Source: Spirochaetaceae bacterium
GTDB taxonomy: Bacteria; Spirochaetota; Spirochaetia; Treponematales; Treponemataceae
Assembly (NCBI GenBank): GCA_017622135.1
Contig: JAGARR010000004.1
Coordinates: 26,769 to 90,768 of the forward strand
Direction: 5' to 3'
DNA length: 64,000 nucleotides
Part shown: positions 1 through 7,586 of the stretch, piece after piece
Layout of the letters: every line of letters begins with the position of its first letter
How positions within the stretch are numbered: position 1 is the first letter of the stretch
The notes under the pieces: model-generated
Databases searched by the model: none
What the model was told of the DNA's origin: nothing
Seen by the model: only the letters and a program-made list of their open reading frames with translations
Made by a program: the position numbers and the translations under genes

Positions 1-235
1 CGCAGGTTCCGGTGATGCGGCGGGGAAGAATCTTACCCCGCTCTGTGGTGAAACGGCGCAGACCATCGGCATCCTTGTAGTCAATCTTTGCCTTCTGGGC
101 ACAGAAACGGCAAACCTTCTTGCGGAAGAAGGTCTTACCCTTAGCACGAGGTGCACGCTCATCAGCGTCACGGATTACATCCTGCATCTGTACATCAGGT
201 GTGGTGTCAATATCTTTGATTACTTCGTCTGACAT
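1..235 (-). CDS. rpsR: 30S ribosomal protein S18 (partial, C-terminus off window)
   Basis: The minus strand encodes an S18 protein that starts at 235 and runs off the left edge after about 78 codons. The S18 signature is visible: a basic [10 protein letters not shown] segment, then a lysine/arginine-rich stretch ending [12 protein letters not shown]18 binds 16S rRNA in the small-subunit platform next to S6. The N-terminus carries an acidic extension of about 25 residues before the conserved core, as in other spirochaete-type S18 proteins. An AAGGAGAATTGAC ribosome-binding site precedes the ATG. It is the third gene of an rpsF-ssb-rpsR operon, 33 bp after ssb. Identification is firm; only the end is missing. 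Confidence 0.95.
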   Translation of the reverse strand, partial: MSDEVIKDIDTTPDVQMQDVIRDADERAPRAKGKTFFRKKVCRFCAQKAKIDYKDADGLRRFTTERGKILPRRITGTC

Positions 236-268
236 GTCAATTCTCCTTAAAATTAGCTGACTTGCAGC

Positions 269-763
269 TTAAAATGGAATGTCCTCTGGGAATGAGTCGT
301 TTCCCCCACCGTAGGGCGAGTCGTACTGTGGCTCATAGCCTCCAGCAGGACCTGACGGCTCCTGCATTCTGGGCTGATAGGATCCTCGTGTGGGCTGGCT
401 ATAACCCCCGGCAGGTACATTCCCACCTCCACCAGCATTTCCACCGAGAAGCTGGACATTGTTGGCCACAATAACCACCTTACTTCGGCTCTGGCCGTCC
501 TGCTCCCATCTGTCCTGACGCAGCTCTCCGTCTATAGCCACTTGCTTACCCTTGATAAGATATGGCTTCAAGGTCTCAGCAGACTTTCCGTAGAGGCTGA
601 TTTCGAAGAAGCTCGCCTCCTCTATCCACTGATCCCCATTCTTCCGGCGGCGGTTGACGGCAATGGAAAAATTGGAGATGGCAAAGCCTGCCTGCGTATA
701 CTTTAAATCTGCATCACGGGTGAGCCGTCCAATTATTGTCACATGATTCAAATCAGTTGCCAT
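269..763 (-). CDS. ssb: Single-stranded DNA-binding protein
   Basis: A 164-residue SSB. An OB fold occupies about residues 1-110 (starting ATDLNHVTIIGRLTRDADLKY, with the conserved ISNFSIAVNRR and GKQVAIDGELRQDRW segments). A Gly/Pro/Gln-rich linker follows, then the acidic tip DSFPEDIPF that docks replication and repair partners. It coats single-stranded DNA during replication and repair. I chose the ATG at 763 because a GCAGGAGGC ribosome-binding site lies just upstream; a longer reading adds only MQEAG, which translates the RBS itself. It sits between rpsF and rpsR, the common bacterial order. Confidence 0.97.
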   Translation of the reverse strand: MATDLNHVTIIGRLTRDADLKYTQAGFAISNFSIAVNRRRKNGDQWIEEASFFEISLYGKSAETLKPYLIKGKQVAIDGELRQDRWEQDGQSRSKVVIVANNVQLLGGNAGGGGNVPAGGYSQPTRGSYQPRMQEPSGPAGGYEPQYDSPYGGGNDSFPEDIPF

Positions 764-786
764 ACCTGCCTCCTGCAAAGAATTAT

Positions 787-1068
787 TTACTCGTCAATCT
801 TGACGAACATGCACTTCAACAGCTCAGGGTTCAACTTGAACTGGCGGTTGATATCAACAATCTTGGCGGGATTTGCCTTGATGTTCAGCAGCACAAAGCG
901 TCCTCGCTTCTGCTTCTTCACCTCGTAGCAGAGATCCCGGTCTCCGAAGGGCTCTTCCTTCTCAATCTCAACACCGAATTCGCCCAAAGTGGTGCGAAGG
1001 GTATTGAGTCCTGCATTGTACTTCTCTTCCTCGATGGGGAAGATAGTCATCAACTCATACTTTCTCAT
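787..1068 (-). CDS. rpsF: 30S ribosomal protein S6
   Basis: S6 of 93 residues. It opens MRKYELMTIFPIEEEKY, followed by the ferredoxin-like fold typical of S6, with KKQKRGRFVLLNIKA in the middle and CMFVKIDE at the end. S6 pairs with S18 on the 16S rRNA platform. Of two nearby ATGs, 1068 is preferred because AAGGAG is 7 nt upstream; the one at 1074 is too close to the site. It leads the rpsF-ssb-rpsR operon and is 23 bp from ssb. The leader carries a hairpin (1091-1113) that could be regulatory. Confidence 0.96.
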   Translation of the reverse strand: MRKYELMTIFPIEEEKYNAGLNTLRTTLGEFGVEIEKEEPFGDRDLCYEVKKQKRGRFVLLNIKANPAKIVDINRQFKLNPELLKCMFVKIDE

Positions 1069-1124
1069 GAGCATTCTCCTTATGGTCAATTTGGGAGGGT
1101 ATAATCCCTCCAAGGGGTCTGAAC

Positions 1125-1153
1125 ATTGTATAGTAAAAATAAAATAAAATCAA
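1125..1153 (-). promoter_or_regulatory. Promoter of the rpsF operon
   Basis: On the minus strand TTGATT (1153-1148) is separated by 17 bp from TACAAT (1130-1125), about 55 nt upstream of the rpsF start. The intervening leader includes an inverted repeat at 1091-1113 (GGAGGG pairing with CCCTCC) just before the ribosome-binding site. Confidence 0.6.
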
Positions 1154-1270
1154 GGAAAAAGACTTATTGTGGAAAAGTATAGGCAGAAAATACAAATCGC
1201 TACATTTTGACCTTGCAGTATATCTTTTTTTTCCTCACTGTGGTATATTTTTCTTGGAGGAAGATTATTT

Positions 1271-2098
1271 ATGAATAGCAAGCAGTTTGAACGGGTTGTA
1301 GTGCTATACTTTAGTCCAACGGGCAATGCAAAAAAGGTTGCCGTTGAAGCAGGCACTATAATTTCCAAGGCATTGGAGCTTCCATTGGAGCAAATGAGTT
1401 TTACCCTGCCTAGACAGAGGGAAAAAGATTTTATTTTTGGAGAGGCAGATATCGTCATTTGTACTACCCCTGTCTACGCCGGTCGCCTTCCCAATAAGAT
1501 TCTTCCCTTCATACAAGAAAAAATCAAGGGAAATGGATCGCTGGCCATTACAATCAATGTCTTTGGAAACCGAAACTATGACAATGCCCCCATCGAATTC
1601 TACAACGAGATGAAGAAAAATGGATTTGACGTGGTGGCCGTGGCGGCAGTTCCTACGGAACACGTTTTCTTGGAAGAAATTGGACAAGGTAGACCCAATT
1701 CCCAAGATATGTTTAATATTCAGGACTTTGCGCAAAGGGTTGGCAAAAAGATTTTATCTGGAAACTATTCCAGCGACCTGGAAATTCCCGGTGCCTACCC
1801 TGCCCCCTACTACACTCCTTTGGGCGTGGACAACCAGCCGGTGCAGTTCCTGAAGGCAAAGCCCCAGACCCATCTGGAACTTTGTGATTCCTGTGGCGCC
1901 TGCGCCCGTCGGTGTCCCATGGAAGCCATTTCCTTCGAGGATACCAGCCAGGTTCCCGGCATTTGCATCAAGTGCCAGGCCTGCGTGAAGGTATGCCATA
2001 CCAAGGCAAAGCACTTTACCGACGAGAACTTCTTGTCCCATGTGCAGATGCTGGCCAACAACTACTTGCGGCCTGCTGAGGGTGTATTCGTGGTATAA
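1271..2098 (+). CDS. EFR1-type flavodoxin/ferredoxin fusion protein
   Basis: A 275-residue cytoplasmic redox protein. The N-terminal half is flavodoxin-like, with an FMN phosphate loop at residues about 13-18 (FSPTGNAKK) and a ring-binding region TPVYAGRLPNK. The C-terminal part has two 4Fe-4S motifs: CDSCGACARRCP and CIKCQACVKVC. This is the layout of the EFR1 family, thought to shuttle electrons in anaerobes; the physiological partner is unknown. A TTGGAGGAAG ribosome-binding site precedes the ATG. The arsenate-reductase-like gene follows 41 bp downstream on the same strand, so the two redox genes may be cotranscribed. Confidence 0.85.
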   Translation: MNSKQFERVVVLYFSPTGNAKKVAVEAGTIISKALELPLEQMSFTLPRQREKDFIFGEADIVICTTPVYAGRLPNKILPFIQEKIKGNGSLAITINVFGNRNYDNAPIEFYNEMKKNGFDVVAVAAVPTEHVFLEEIGQGRPNSQDMFNIQDFAQRVGKKILSGNYSSDLEIPGAYPAPYYTPLGVDNQPVQFLKAKPQTHLELCDSCGACARRCPMEAISFEDTSQVPGICIKCQACVKVCHTKAKHFTDENFLSHVQMLANNYLRPAEGVFVV

Positions 2099-2139
2099 AT
2101 TTGATGCGGGAAGCGGTACCTTCCCGCTAGGAGGAAGAT

Positions 2140-2493
2140 ATGGTTGACTTTTTTTGGTATCCCCGCTGCGGTACCTGCCAGAAGGCGAGGAAGTGGCTTG
2201 AGGCCAATGACATCCAGTATACTGCCATGGACTTGAAGGAGGTTCATCCTGACCGTGTCCAACTGGAGGAGTTTCTGGGGAAAAGCGGCCTGACGCTAAA
2301 GAAATTCTTCAACACCAGCGGATTGCTGTACAAGGAGATGGGGCTGAAGGACAAGCTGGGAGGAATGAGCCAGGACGAGCAGCTGGATCTGCTGGCCAGC
2401 GATGGAATGCTGGTGAAGCGCCCCATTTTGATTTGTGGTGACACAGTGCTGGTGGGATTTAAAGAAGCTGAATGGGAAGAAAAGCTTAAGTAA
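2140..2493 (+). CDS. ArsC/Spx-family thioredoxin-fold protein
   Basis: A 117-residue protein with the ArsC-like thioredoxin fold. The N-terminus VDFFWYPRCGTCQKARKWL holds a CxxC (CGTC) at residues 10-13 at the start of helix 1. The C-terminal half has the KRPILICGDTVLVGF strand, where the Arg-Pro after a lysine is the conserved ArsC/Spx loop. True arsenate reductases use one cysteine plus glutaredoxin. The CxxC here is closer to Spx/MgsR and the YffB-like arsenate reductase-related group, so arsenate reduction is not established. AGGAGGAAGAT precedes the ATG, and a strong hairpin follows the stop. Confidence 0.8.
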   Translation: MVDFFWYPRCGTCQKARKWLEANDIQYTAMDLKEVHPDRVQLEEFLGKSGLTLKKFFNTSGLLYKEMGLKDKLGGMSQDEQLDLLASDGMLVKRPILICGDTVLVGFKEAEWEEKLK

Positions 2494-2540
2494 AAAATGA
2501 CGGGGAACATGAGCCTCCCCCAGACCTGCACGTGCAGGTA

Positions 2541-2584
2541 AAAAAATCCCTTGGAAGGGCCGCAGCCTGTTCCAAGGGATTTTC
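2541..2584. terminator. Bidirectional rho-independent terminator
   Basis: The 12-bp stem AATCCCTTGGAA/TTCCAAGGGATT has a 13-nt loop, A-tract on the left and T-tract on the right. It lies between the convergent ArsC-like gene and the small outer-membrane protein gene and can serve both. A separate perfect palindrome (CCTGCACGTGCAGG) lies just upstream at 2525-2538. Confidence 0.8.
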
Positions 2585-2600
2585 GCTTTAACTCAGTGAC

Positions 2601-3116
2601 TTAGAAGTGGAAGCGAAGACCAGCATTAAAATCTACATCCCAATACAGACCAAAGTGATCTATCATCCACATACCAATCTGGGGTACTGCCTGGATATAG
2701 GGCTCAATTTCAACTGGGCCAGCAGCAATCATCATGTTCAATCCGATAGGAAGCCGTCCTGCCACTCGAATACCAAAGCCACCATGGTCGTCCTTGTTGT
2801 AGCTGTCATTATCCCAAAATCGGAAAGCAACACCCACACCGCCGCCAAGGAACCAACCAAAGGGACCAATTCCCGTGTCAACGATTGTGTCTTCGATAAA
2901 CCAGTAATCCCCCGTAATACCAAAAGTAAAATAATTACTTCGAGCATAGAAATCTGCTGCAAAAACCAAAGGTACATTATCAAGTTTGAAAGTAATGGCA
3001 GCTCCACCATTTCCACCTACACCACCACCACCCTGGATACCAATAGCCCAGGCAAAGGCGCCACCAACACAGACTACCATCAGGAGTGCTGCAACGATAA
3101 GAATCTTCTTGTTCAC
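2601..3116 (-). CDS. Small outer-membrane beta-barrel protein
   Basis: A 171-residue exported protein. Signal peptide residues 1-22 (MNKKILIVAALLMVVCVGGAFA), a glycine-rich stretch (IQGGGGVGGNGGAA), then alternating hydrophobic/polar strands and a C-terminal phenylalanine (LRFHF), typical of outer-membrane barrels. It resembles the short eight-stranded barrels often annotated in spirochaetes as BAPKO_0422-type; I cannot prove the subfamily. The start is GTG at 3116, with TAGGAGG 5 nt upstream; an overlapping ATG at 3118 runs straight into a stop. A good sigma-70-type promoter lies upstream. Confidence 0.75.
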   Translation of the reverse strand: MNKKILIVAALLMVVCVGGAFAWAIGIQGGGGVGGNGGAAITFKLDNVPLVFAADFYARSNYFTFGITGDYWFIEDTIVDTGIGPFGWFLGGGVGVAFRFWDNDSYNKDDHGGFGIRVAGRLPIGLNMMIAAGPVEIEPYIQAVPQIGMWMIDHFGLYWDVDFNAGLRFHF

Positions 3117-3146
3117 ATTAAACCTCCTACGTTAAATGTTTTATTT

Positions 3147-3175
3147 AGTATAAGACAAATTAAATAAAACTTCAA
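3147..3175 (-). promoter_or_regulatory. Promoter of the small outer-membrane protein gene
   Basis: TTGAAG (3175-3170) and TATACT (3152-3147) are separated by exactly 17 bp on the minus strand. The region is AT-rich and the leader is about 25 nt with a consensus ribosome-binding site. Confidence 0.7.
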
Positions 3176-3228
3176 TATTTTCATACCATTTTTGATTTGT
3201 TTTCATAAACGGGTAAGGCAAAAACAAA

Positions 3229-3275
3229 ATAAAAAAGACTGGAAATCTCCTCCTTTGGAGGAAATAACCAGTCTT
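3229..3275 (-). terminator. Terminator of the carboxyltransferase gene
   Basis: Reading the minus strand, AAGACTGG pairs with CCAGTCTT around an inner CTCC/GGAG helix, followed by TTTTTTA. It lies 28 bp after the stop of the MmdA-like gene. Confidence 0.8.
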
Positions 3276-3302
3276 CTTCCAAACAAGCGAACAGTACTCA
3301 GC

Positions 3303-4790
3303 TTACAGGGGGATGTTGCCGTGCTTCTTCTCCACGCAGGAAGTGGACTTCTTGCTCTTCAAAAAGCGGAGGCATTGGGCTACCTTGCGGCGGGTCTCCT
3401 CGGGGTTGATGACCTCTGAGATGTAGCCCTGCTGGGCAGCAACCTTAGGTGTCATCACCGTCTCCCGATACTCCTGCAGCTTCTCCTCGATGAGCTGGGC
3501 ATGGGCAGGATCCTTGGCCTCCTTGGCATAGAGAATTTGGATGGCTCCCTCTGGACCCATAACCGCAATCTCTGACTGGGGCCAGGCGAATACAAAGTCT
3601 GCCCCGATATGCTTGGAGCACATGGCAATGTAGGCTCCACCGTAGGCCTTTCTGGTGATGACGGTGATCTTGGGCACGGTGGCCTCGGAGTAGGCATAGA
3701 TGAGCTTTGCTCCGTGGCGGATGATGCCCTTCTGCTCCTCCTGGGGGCCAGGGATAAAGCCGGGAATGTCCACTAGACTTAGCAGGGGGATATTGAAGGC
3801 ATCGCAGTAGCGGATGAACCGGGCCGCCTTGTCGGAGGCATCGCAGTTCATGACACCACCCAGCCCCGCCGGATTGTTGGCCACAATGCCGATGGTGCGG
3901 CCCTCGATGCGGGCAAAACCAACCACCACGTTGATGGCGAATTCCTCGGCAACCTCGAAGAAGCTGTCATCGTCCACCAGACAGTCGATGACGTTACGAA
4001 TGTCGTAGCCCTGGGTACTCCGCTCCGGCAGCACCTCAGCAATACGCCTTGCCTTCTTGCGGGCGTCATAGCGGACGGAGGCAGAGGGAACACGGTCACC
4101 ATAATAATGGGGCACATAGTCCAAAAGCTTGCGAACCTTGGCAAAGCAGTCCTTCTCGTCAGGGCAGCGGAAATGGGTGACACCGGACTTCTGGGCATGA
4201 ATGGCACCACCACCCAGATCCTCCTCGGTGATGTCCATGAACATGACGCTCTTCACCACCTTTGGACCAGTGATGAACATGTAGCTGATATCGTCAACAG
4301 TGAAGATGAAGTCCGTGATTCCAGGGGAATAGACGGCTCCTCCGGCACAGGGACCGGCGATAATGGAAATCTGGGGGATGTAGCCTGAGGCACGGACGTT
4401 CTGATAGAACAGGTTTCCGTAGCCAGCCAGAGAATTCACTCCCTCCTGAATACGGGCTCCACCGGAGTCGTTGATGCCGATGACAGGACAGCGGGCCTCG
4501 ATAGCCATGTCGATGATCTGGGCAATCTTGTCACCGTGCATCTTTCCTAAGGAACCGCCCTGTACGGTAAAGTCCTGGGCATAGATGGCAACACGACGGC
4601 CGTTCACCAAACCAAAGCCAGTGATGACACCGTCATAAGGAATCTCCTTCCCTGCCATGCCAAAACTAGTACAATTGTGGTGAACGCCAGAATAAATCTC
4701 CATGAAGGAGTCCTTGTCCACCAGTGCATTTATACGTTCAATGGCATGGAGCTTTCCCTTCTCATGCTGACGTTCCAGATTATATTCCAT
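3303..4790 (-). CDS. mmdA: Acyl-CoA carboxyltransferase / methylmalonyl-CoA decarboxylase alpha-type subunit
   Basis: A 495-residue carboxyltransferase of the PccB/MmdA family, which moves carboxyl groups between biotin and propionyl-, methylmalonyl- or related acyl-CoAs. Two crotonase-like halves are visible. The first carries FTVQGGSLGKMHGDKI and INDSGGARIQEGV, with oxyanion-hole glycines in GPCAGGAVYSPG. The second has NPAGLGGVMNCDASDKAARFI and the matching RKAYGGAYIAMCSK. Length is about usual (500-520). No biotin carboxylase, biotin carrier or OadB-type membrane subunit is adjacent, so carboxylase and Na+-pumping decarboxylase roles cannot be separated from this window. The promoter overlaps a perfect palindrome. 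Confidence 0.85.
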   Translation of the reverse strand: MEYNLERQHEKGKLHAIERINALVDKDSFMEIYSGVHHNCTSFGMAGKEIPYDGVITGFGLVNGRRVAIYAQDFTVQGGSLGKMHGDKIAQIIDMAIEARCPVIGINDSGGARIQEGVNSLAGYGNLFYQNVRASGYIPQISIIAGPCAGGAVYSPGITDFIFTVDDISYMFITGPKVVKSVMFMDITEEDLGGGAIHAQKSGVTHFRCPDEKDCFAKVRKLLDYVPHYYGDRVPSASVRYDARKKARRIAEVLPERSTQGYDIRNVIDCLVDDDSFFEVAEEFAINVVVGFARIEGRTIGIVANNPAGLGGVMNCDASDKAARFIRYCDAFNIPLLSLVDIPGFIPGPQEEQKGIIRHGAKLIYAYSEATVPKITVITRKAYGGAYIAMCSKHIGADFVFAWPQSEIAVMGPEGAIQILYAKEAKDPAHAQLIEEKLQEYRETVMTPKVAAQQGYISEVINPEETRRKVAQCLRFLKSKKSTSCVEKKHGNIPL

Positions 4791-4823
4791 AATAAAAACA
4801 CCTCTTCAAATTTCATTTAGACA

Positions 4824-4870
4824 AAAATGACAATAATGTCATTTTAATGGATTGGGATAGCATCTGTCAA
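4824..4870 (-). promoter_or_regulatory. Promoter and palindromic operator of mmdA-like gene
   Basis: The minus strand has TTGACA (4870-4865), an 18-bp spacer and TAAAAT (4846-4841). A perfect inverted repeat, AAAATGACA (4824-4832), 4 nt, TGTCATTTT (4837-4845), overlaps the -10 and the expected start site. A dimeric repressor bound here would block initiation. Which regulator is involved is not visible in the window. Confidence 0.7.
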
Positions 4871-4923
4871 TAATATGGGAAAAAATAATGGGAAAAAATA
4901 GCTTGTTCAGAAACAGGGATTAT

Positions 4924-4958
4924 AAAAAAAAGACTCCCGCACATCGTGCAGAAGTCTT
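4924..4958 (-). terminator. Terminator after tRNA-Lys
   Basis: Minus strand: AAGACT/AGTCTT outer stem with an inner GCAC/GTGC helix, then a run of seven T. It begins 3 nt after the tRNA 3' end. Confidence 0.75.
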
Positions 4959-4960
4959 TC

Positions 4961-5033
4961 TGAGCTACATTGGATTCGAACCAATGACCCACGCCTTAAA
5001 AGGGCGTTGCTCTACCTACTGAGCTAGTAGCCC
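4961..5033 (-). tRNA. tRNA-Lys (anticodon TTT)
   Basis: A 73-nt cloverleaf reads on the minus strand. The acceptor GGGCTAC pairs with GTAGCTC (one G-T). The D arm is AGCTCAGTAGGTAGAGC, the anticodon stem ACGCC/GGCGT has loop CTTTTAA with anticodon TTT, and the T arm has GGTTCGAATCC. CCA is not encoded. Promoter and terminator are both present, so it is a single-gene unit. Confidence 0.95.
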
Positions 5034-5057
5034 ATCACCTATTCACTAGGTCTCAGA

Positions 5058-5086
5058 ATGCTACCAGATTTTATCTGATTTGTCAA
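5058..5086 (-). promoter_or_regulatory. Promoter of tRNA-Lys
   Basis: Consensus TTGACA (5086-5081), 17 bp, then TAGCAT (5063-5058) on the minus strand, about 25 bp upstream of the tRNA 5' end. Confidence 0.65.
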
Positions 5087-5147
5087 GATTGAATGCTACC
5101 AGAAATTATCCTTGCATGAAGACAATTTTGCCTACATACTGGTAGCC

Positions 5148-5261
5148 ATGAAGAAAACAATTTTGTCATTCCTGCTTTGCATGCTGTGCTTTGCGGCCTT
5201 TGCCACGGAGCCAGCCACTGCCCCCTGCAAACCGCTGGAAAAAAAGAAACGGCCTGCCTAG
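5148..5261 (+). pseudogene. Duplicated 5' fragment of the M23 peptidase gene with its promoter
   Basis: Bases 5148-5221 are identical to the first 74 bases of the M23 peptidase gene at 13260-13333, encoding the signal peptide MKKTILSFLLCMLCFAAFA and a few residues. The frame then runs into unrelated sequence and stops at TAG 5261, giving a 37-residue product. The promoter upstream (TTGCAT 5112-5117, 17 bp, CATACT 5135-5140) is also a copy but differs from the intact one by about six substitutions and one indel over 38 bases. Most likely a remnant left when the iron island was inserted; it could still make a short exported peptide. Confidence 0.85.
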
Positions 5262-5281
5262 ATTTGGCAGCCCGTTTCTTT
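5239..5281 (-). terminator. Terminator of the TonB-dependent receptor gene
   Basis: Minus strand: AAGAAACGG pairs with CCGTTTCTT around inner CTGCC/GGCAG, followed by TTTTTTTCC. It overlaps the 3' end of the duplicated peptidase fragment. Confidence 0.85.
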
Positions 5282-5295
5282 AATTAAACGACATG

Positions 5296-7347
5296 CTAGT
5301 ACTGGTAGCGTGCCCCCAGATAAATCACCAGTCCCTCGTCGGACTCAAAGCCGTCGGCCATGGTCTCTCCGTTGCTGCCCTTCACAAAGGACACATTGTT
5401 CAGCATGTTCCTGATTCCGCCGTACATCAGCAGGGAGTCCTCCAGCAGGGGCTGCTCTACCCGGAAGTTTACCATCAGGTAGTCGGAGGAATAGGTCCCG
5501 TCCAGGATGTTGTTCTTTCCGCCAGGCTTGGGAGCATGCCAGGTGCCGTTGAGGCTCAGATTGGTTCCGATGGTGGGGAAGGTATAGGCAACGGATGCCA
5601 TCACCTGGTGGGGGGCCTTTCCGTTGATCTCAATCCACTTGCCCTCCTCTGTCTGGCGGATAAAGAGGTTTGTGTAGGTGAGGCTTGCCCTCCAGTTTTC
5701 AAGCAAGAGTTTGGCAGAGATACTCGTATTTACCGACACAGCCTCGTTCACGTTGCGGTAGAACCGCATGATGTCCGATGTCGGCTTTCCTGACTGCTTC
5801 CAGTCAGGATTGTTGAAGCGGACAATCATATCCTTCAGATAGGCGGCGGTGGAGTCTGCGGAGAGTCCTAGGAATTCCAGGGGCAGCCACTCCACCCCCA
5901 GGCTTCCCGACCAGGAGGTTTCCGGCTTCAGGTTGGGATCGCCGTGTCCCTTGGAGGAGGTGCTGTACTTCTGGCTTGAGGAAGGAAGGCGGTAGCCGGA
6001 GCCCACCCCAAGCCGTAGGGCAAGGCCGTCGAGTATCTCCCACTTGGCGCCGAGCTTGGGCGATATGTTCCACTTCACCGTCTCCTCCACTCCCTCCAGC
6101 CCTTTGACGGGAGCCAGCAGGGTAAAGCGGAATCCAGGGGTGACCTGAATCCGCCCGAAGTCCATGATGTCCTGGGCGAACAGGGCCGTCTGGATGGAGG
6201 AGTAGTTCTCCGCACCGTTGTCATACACGATATGCATCCCGTTGAGACCCACCATCAGCTGGTTCCAGGTGTTGAAGCTGTTCACATAGAGGGCCTCCAC
6301 CTCCACGTCGTTGTACCAGGAGGGCGTTCCCTCCTTCTTAGTGCCGTCCGCAAGGGCGACAGTGTTGCCGATACTCCTGTTCCAGCGCTCGGCCACAAAG
6401 GCACTCAGACTCTGCCGGTCGTCGAAGGCCCAGTCAAGGTGAACCGAGCCCATCAAGGACTGGCGGAGGTTGCCGGAGTAGGCGTCCACCTGGTCGCTGG
6501 TCTTCCAGTACTGGGTGTCGTTGGAGCTCCAGTTGAGCTTGGCGAAGAGGTCGCGATCCTCGGTGAAGCTCCAGCCCACCAGCCCGTTCATGGAGTACTT
6601 GTATGAGCGGGGCGTGCTGTACTCCTTGTAGTCATAGTCGTGCTCCCTCACGCCCGTGTCGTCCACGTAGCCGTCCTTGTCCTCCCAGGTTCCAGCCGTC
6701 ACGCCATAGGAGCCGTCCACCTCCGCCCGGAAATGATCCCCGTAGTAGGATGCGCCCGCCCCGCCGTTCAGCCCCTTGCCGGACAGGTTCTTGAAGCTCA
6801 TGTTGGTGTAGCCCTCCTGCTCCACATAGAAGGAGAAGGGCTGGTCAGCCTGCCCCTTCTTGGTGATGATGTTGATGACTCCGGCAATGGCGTCGGAGCC
6901 GTAGAGGGCGCTGGCAGATCCGTTCATCACCTCGATGTGGTCCACATTGTCCAGAGCCAGCATCTGGAGGGCGTTGGGGGTGCCGCCGGTGTTCACCGGA
7001 ACCCCGTCAACCAGCACCTTCACGTACTCGTCGCTGAAGCCGTTCATCTGCAGGGGCTCTCCGCTGCCCTGGGCAGTGCCCGTGTAGGTGACGCCGGGAA
7101 TCATGTTCAATATGTCCGACAGGTTGTGGGCACCCGCCTCCTCTATCATCTGCTCGGTGATGACCGTGACCTTCTCCACCGCCTCCGATGTGGTCTGGGC
7201 CACCTTTGCCGCCGTCACCACAATCACCTCGTCGCCGGAATATCCTGCTCCGTCCCCCGAATTCCCAGCCTCATCCTGGGCCAGAAGGGGGAAGCCAACC
7301 ACTACGGCCGCCATCATGCAGCCGACAGTCCTTTTAAAGTTACTCAT
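5296..7347 (-). CDS. TonB-dependent outer-membrane receptor (siderophore/heme/cobalamin type)
   Basis: A 683-residue receptor. Signal peptide residues 1-24 ending in LLAQ, TonB box DEVIVVTA at about 39-46, a plug domain to about residue 165 (DILNMIPGV, VLVDGVPVN, IEVMNGSASALYGSDAIAGVINIITKK), and a 22-strand-type barrel ending in aromatic RYQY. It imports a chelate across the outer membrane using energy from TonB-ExbB-ExbD, all three of which are encoded about 4-6 kb away in the same island. The start at 7347 has AAGGAGTTAGCA upstream; a longer reading adds 16 residues without a site. The ligand is most likely a ferric siderophore, given the CeuBCD-like ABC genes divergent from it. Confidence 0.92.
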   Translation of the reverse strand: MSNFKRTVGCMMAAVVVGFPLLAQDEAGNSGDGAGYSGDEVIVVTAAKVAQTTSEAVEKVTVITEQMIEEAGAHNLSDILNMIPGVTYTGTAQGSGEPLQMNGFSDEYVKVLVDGVPVNTGGTPNALQMLALDNVDHIEVMNGSASALYGSDAIAGVINIITKKGQADQPFSFYVEQEGYTNMSFKNLSGKGLNGGAGASYYGDHFRAEVDGSYGVTAGTWEDKDGYVDDTGVREHDYDYKEYSTPRSYKYSMNGLVGWSFTEDRDLFAKLNWSSNDTQYWKTSDQVDAYSGNLRQSLMGSVHLDWAFDDRQSLSAFVAERWNRSIGNTVALADGTKKEGTPSWYNDVEVEALYVNSFNTWNQLMVGLNGMHIVYDNGAENYSSIQTALFAQDIMDFGRIQVTPGFRFTLLAPVKGLEGVEETVKWNISPKLGAKWEILDGLALRLGVGSGYRLPSSSQKYSTSSKGHGDPNLKPETSWSGSLGVEWLPLEFLGLSADSTAAYLKDMIVRFNNPDWKQSGKPTSDIMRFYRNVNEAVSVNTSISAKLLLENWRASLTYTNLFIRQTEEGKWIEINGKAPHQVMASVAYTFPTIGTNLSLNGTWHAPKPGGKNNILDGTYSSDYLMVNFRVEQPLLEDSLLMYGGIRNMLNNVSFVKGSNGETMADGFESDEGLVIYLGARYQY

Positions 7348-7370
7348 TGCTAACTCCTTTTCATAGGGGC

Positions 7371-7400
7371 ATGATAGGGAAAACTCCTGTGGCAATGCAA
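7371..7400 (-). promoter_or_regulatory. Promoter of the TonB-dependent receptor gene
   Basis: TTGCAT (7400-7395), 18 bp, TATCAT (7376-7371) on the minus strand, about 24 bp before the start codon. A second possible -35 (TTGACA) lies farther upstream near 7430. Confidence 0.5.
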
Positions 7401-7525
7401 GGGAAAATCGTCTTGTTGCGAAATATTGTCAACTGCCCTGCGACAGCAGATAAAAATGAAAAAATTTCTCAATAACAGACAAATTGTACACTACCCCCAT
7501 GACACAACCGGGGTAATGGTGTAAG

Positions 7526-7555
7526 TTAGTTCCAGCTAATGTTAGCAACTGCTAA
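7526..7555. promoter_or_regulatory. Two tandem TTAG-N6-CTAA dyads (candidate metal-repressor operator)
   Basis: TTAG-N6-CTAA occurs at 7526-7539 and again at 7542-7555, 16 bp apart, in the divergent region between the receptor and the Fur-like/ABC operon. The second copy extends to GTTAGC-AACT-GCTAAC. The half-site resembles the TTAG/CTAA core of DtxR-family boxes more than a Fur box. Likely a metal-responsive operator; the binding protein is inferred. Confidence 0.5.
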
Positions 7556-7586
7556 CTAAAATCGAAACAAAGGGGAAGCCACACCA

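Noticed and set aside
1091..1113. S6:S18 autoregulatory leader in front of rpsF
   Set aside because: A hairpin is present, but I could not see the conserved bulge sequence known for that element, so it is only noted as a hairpin.
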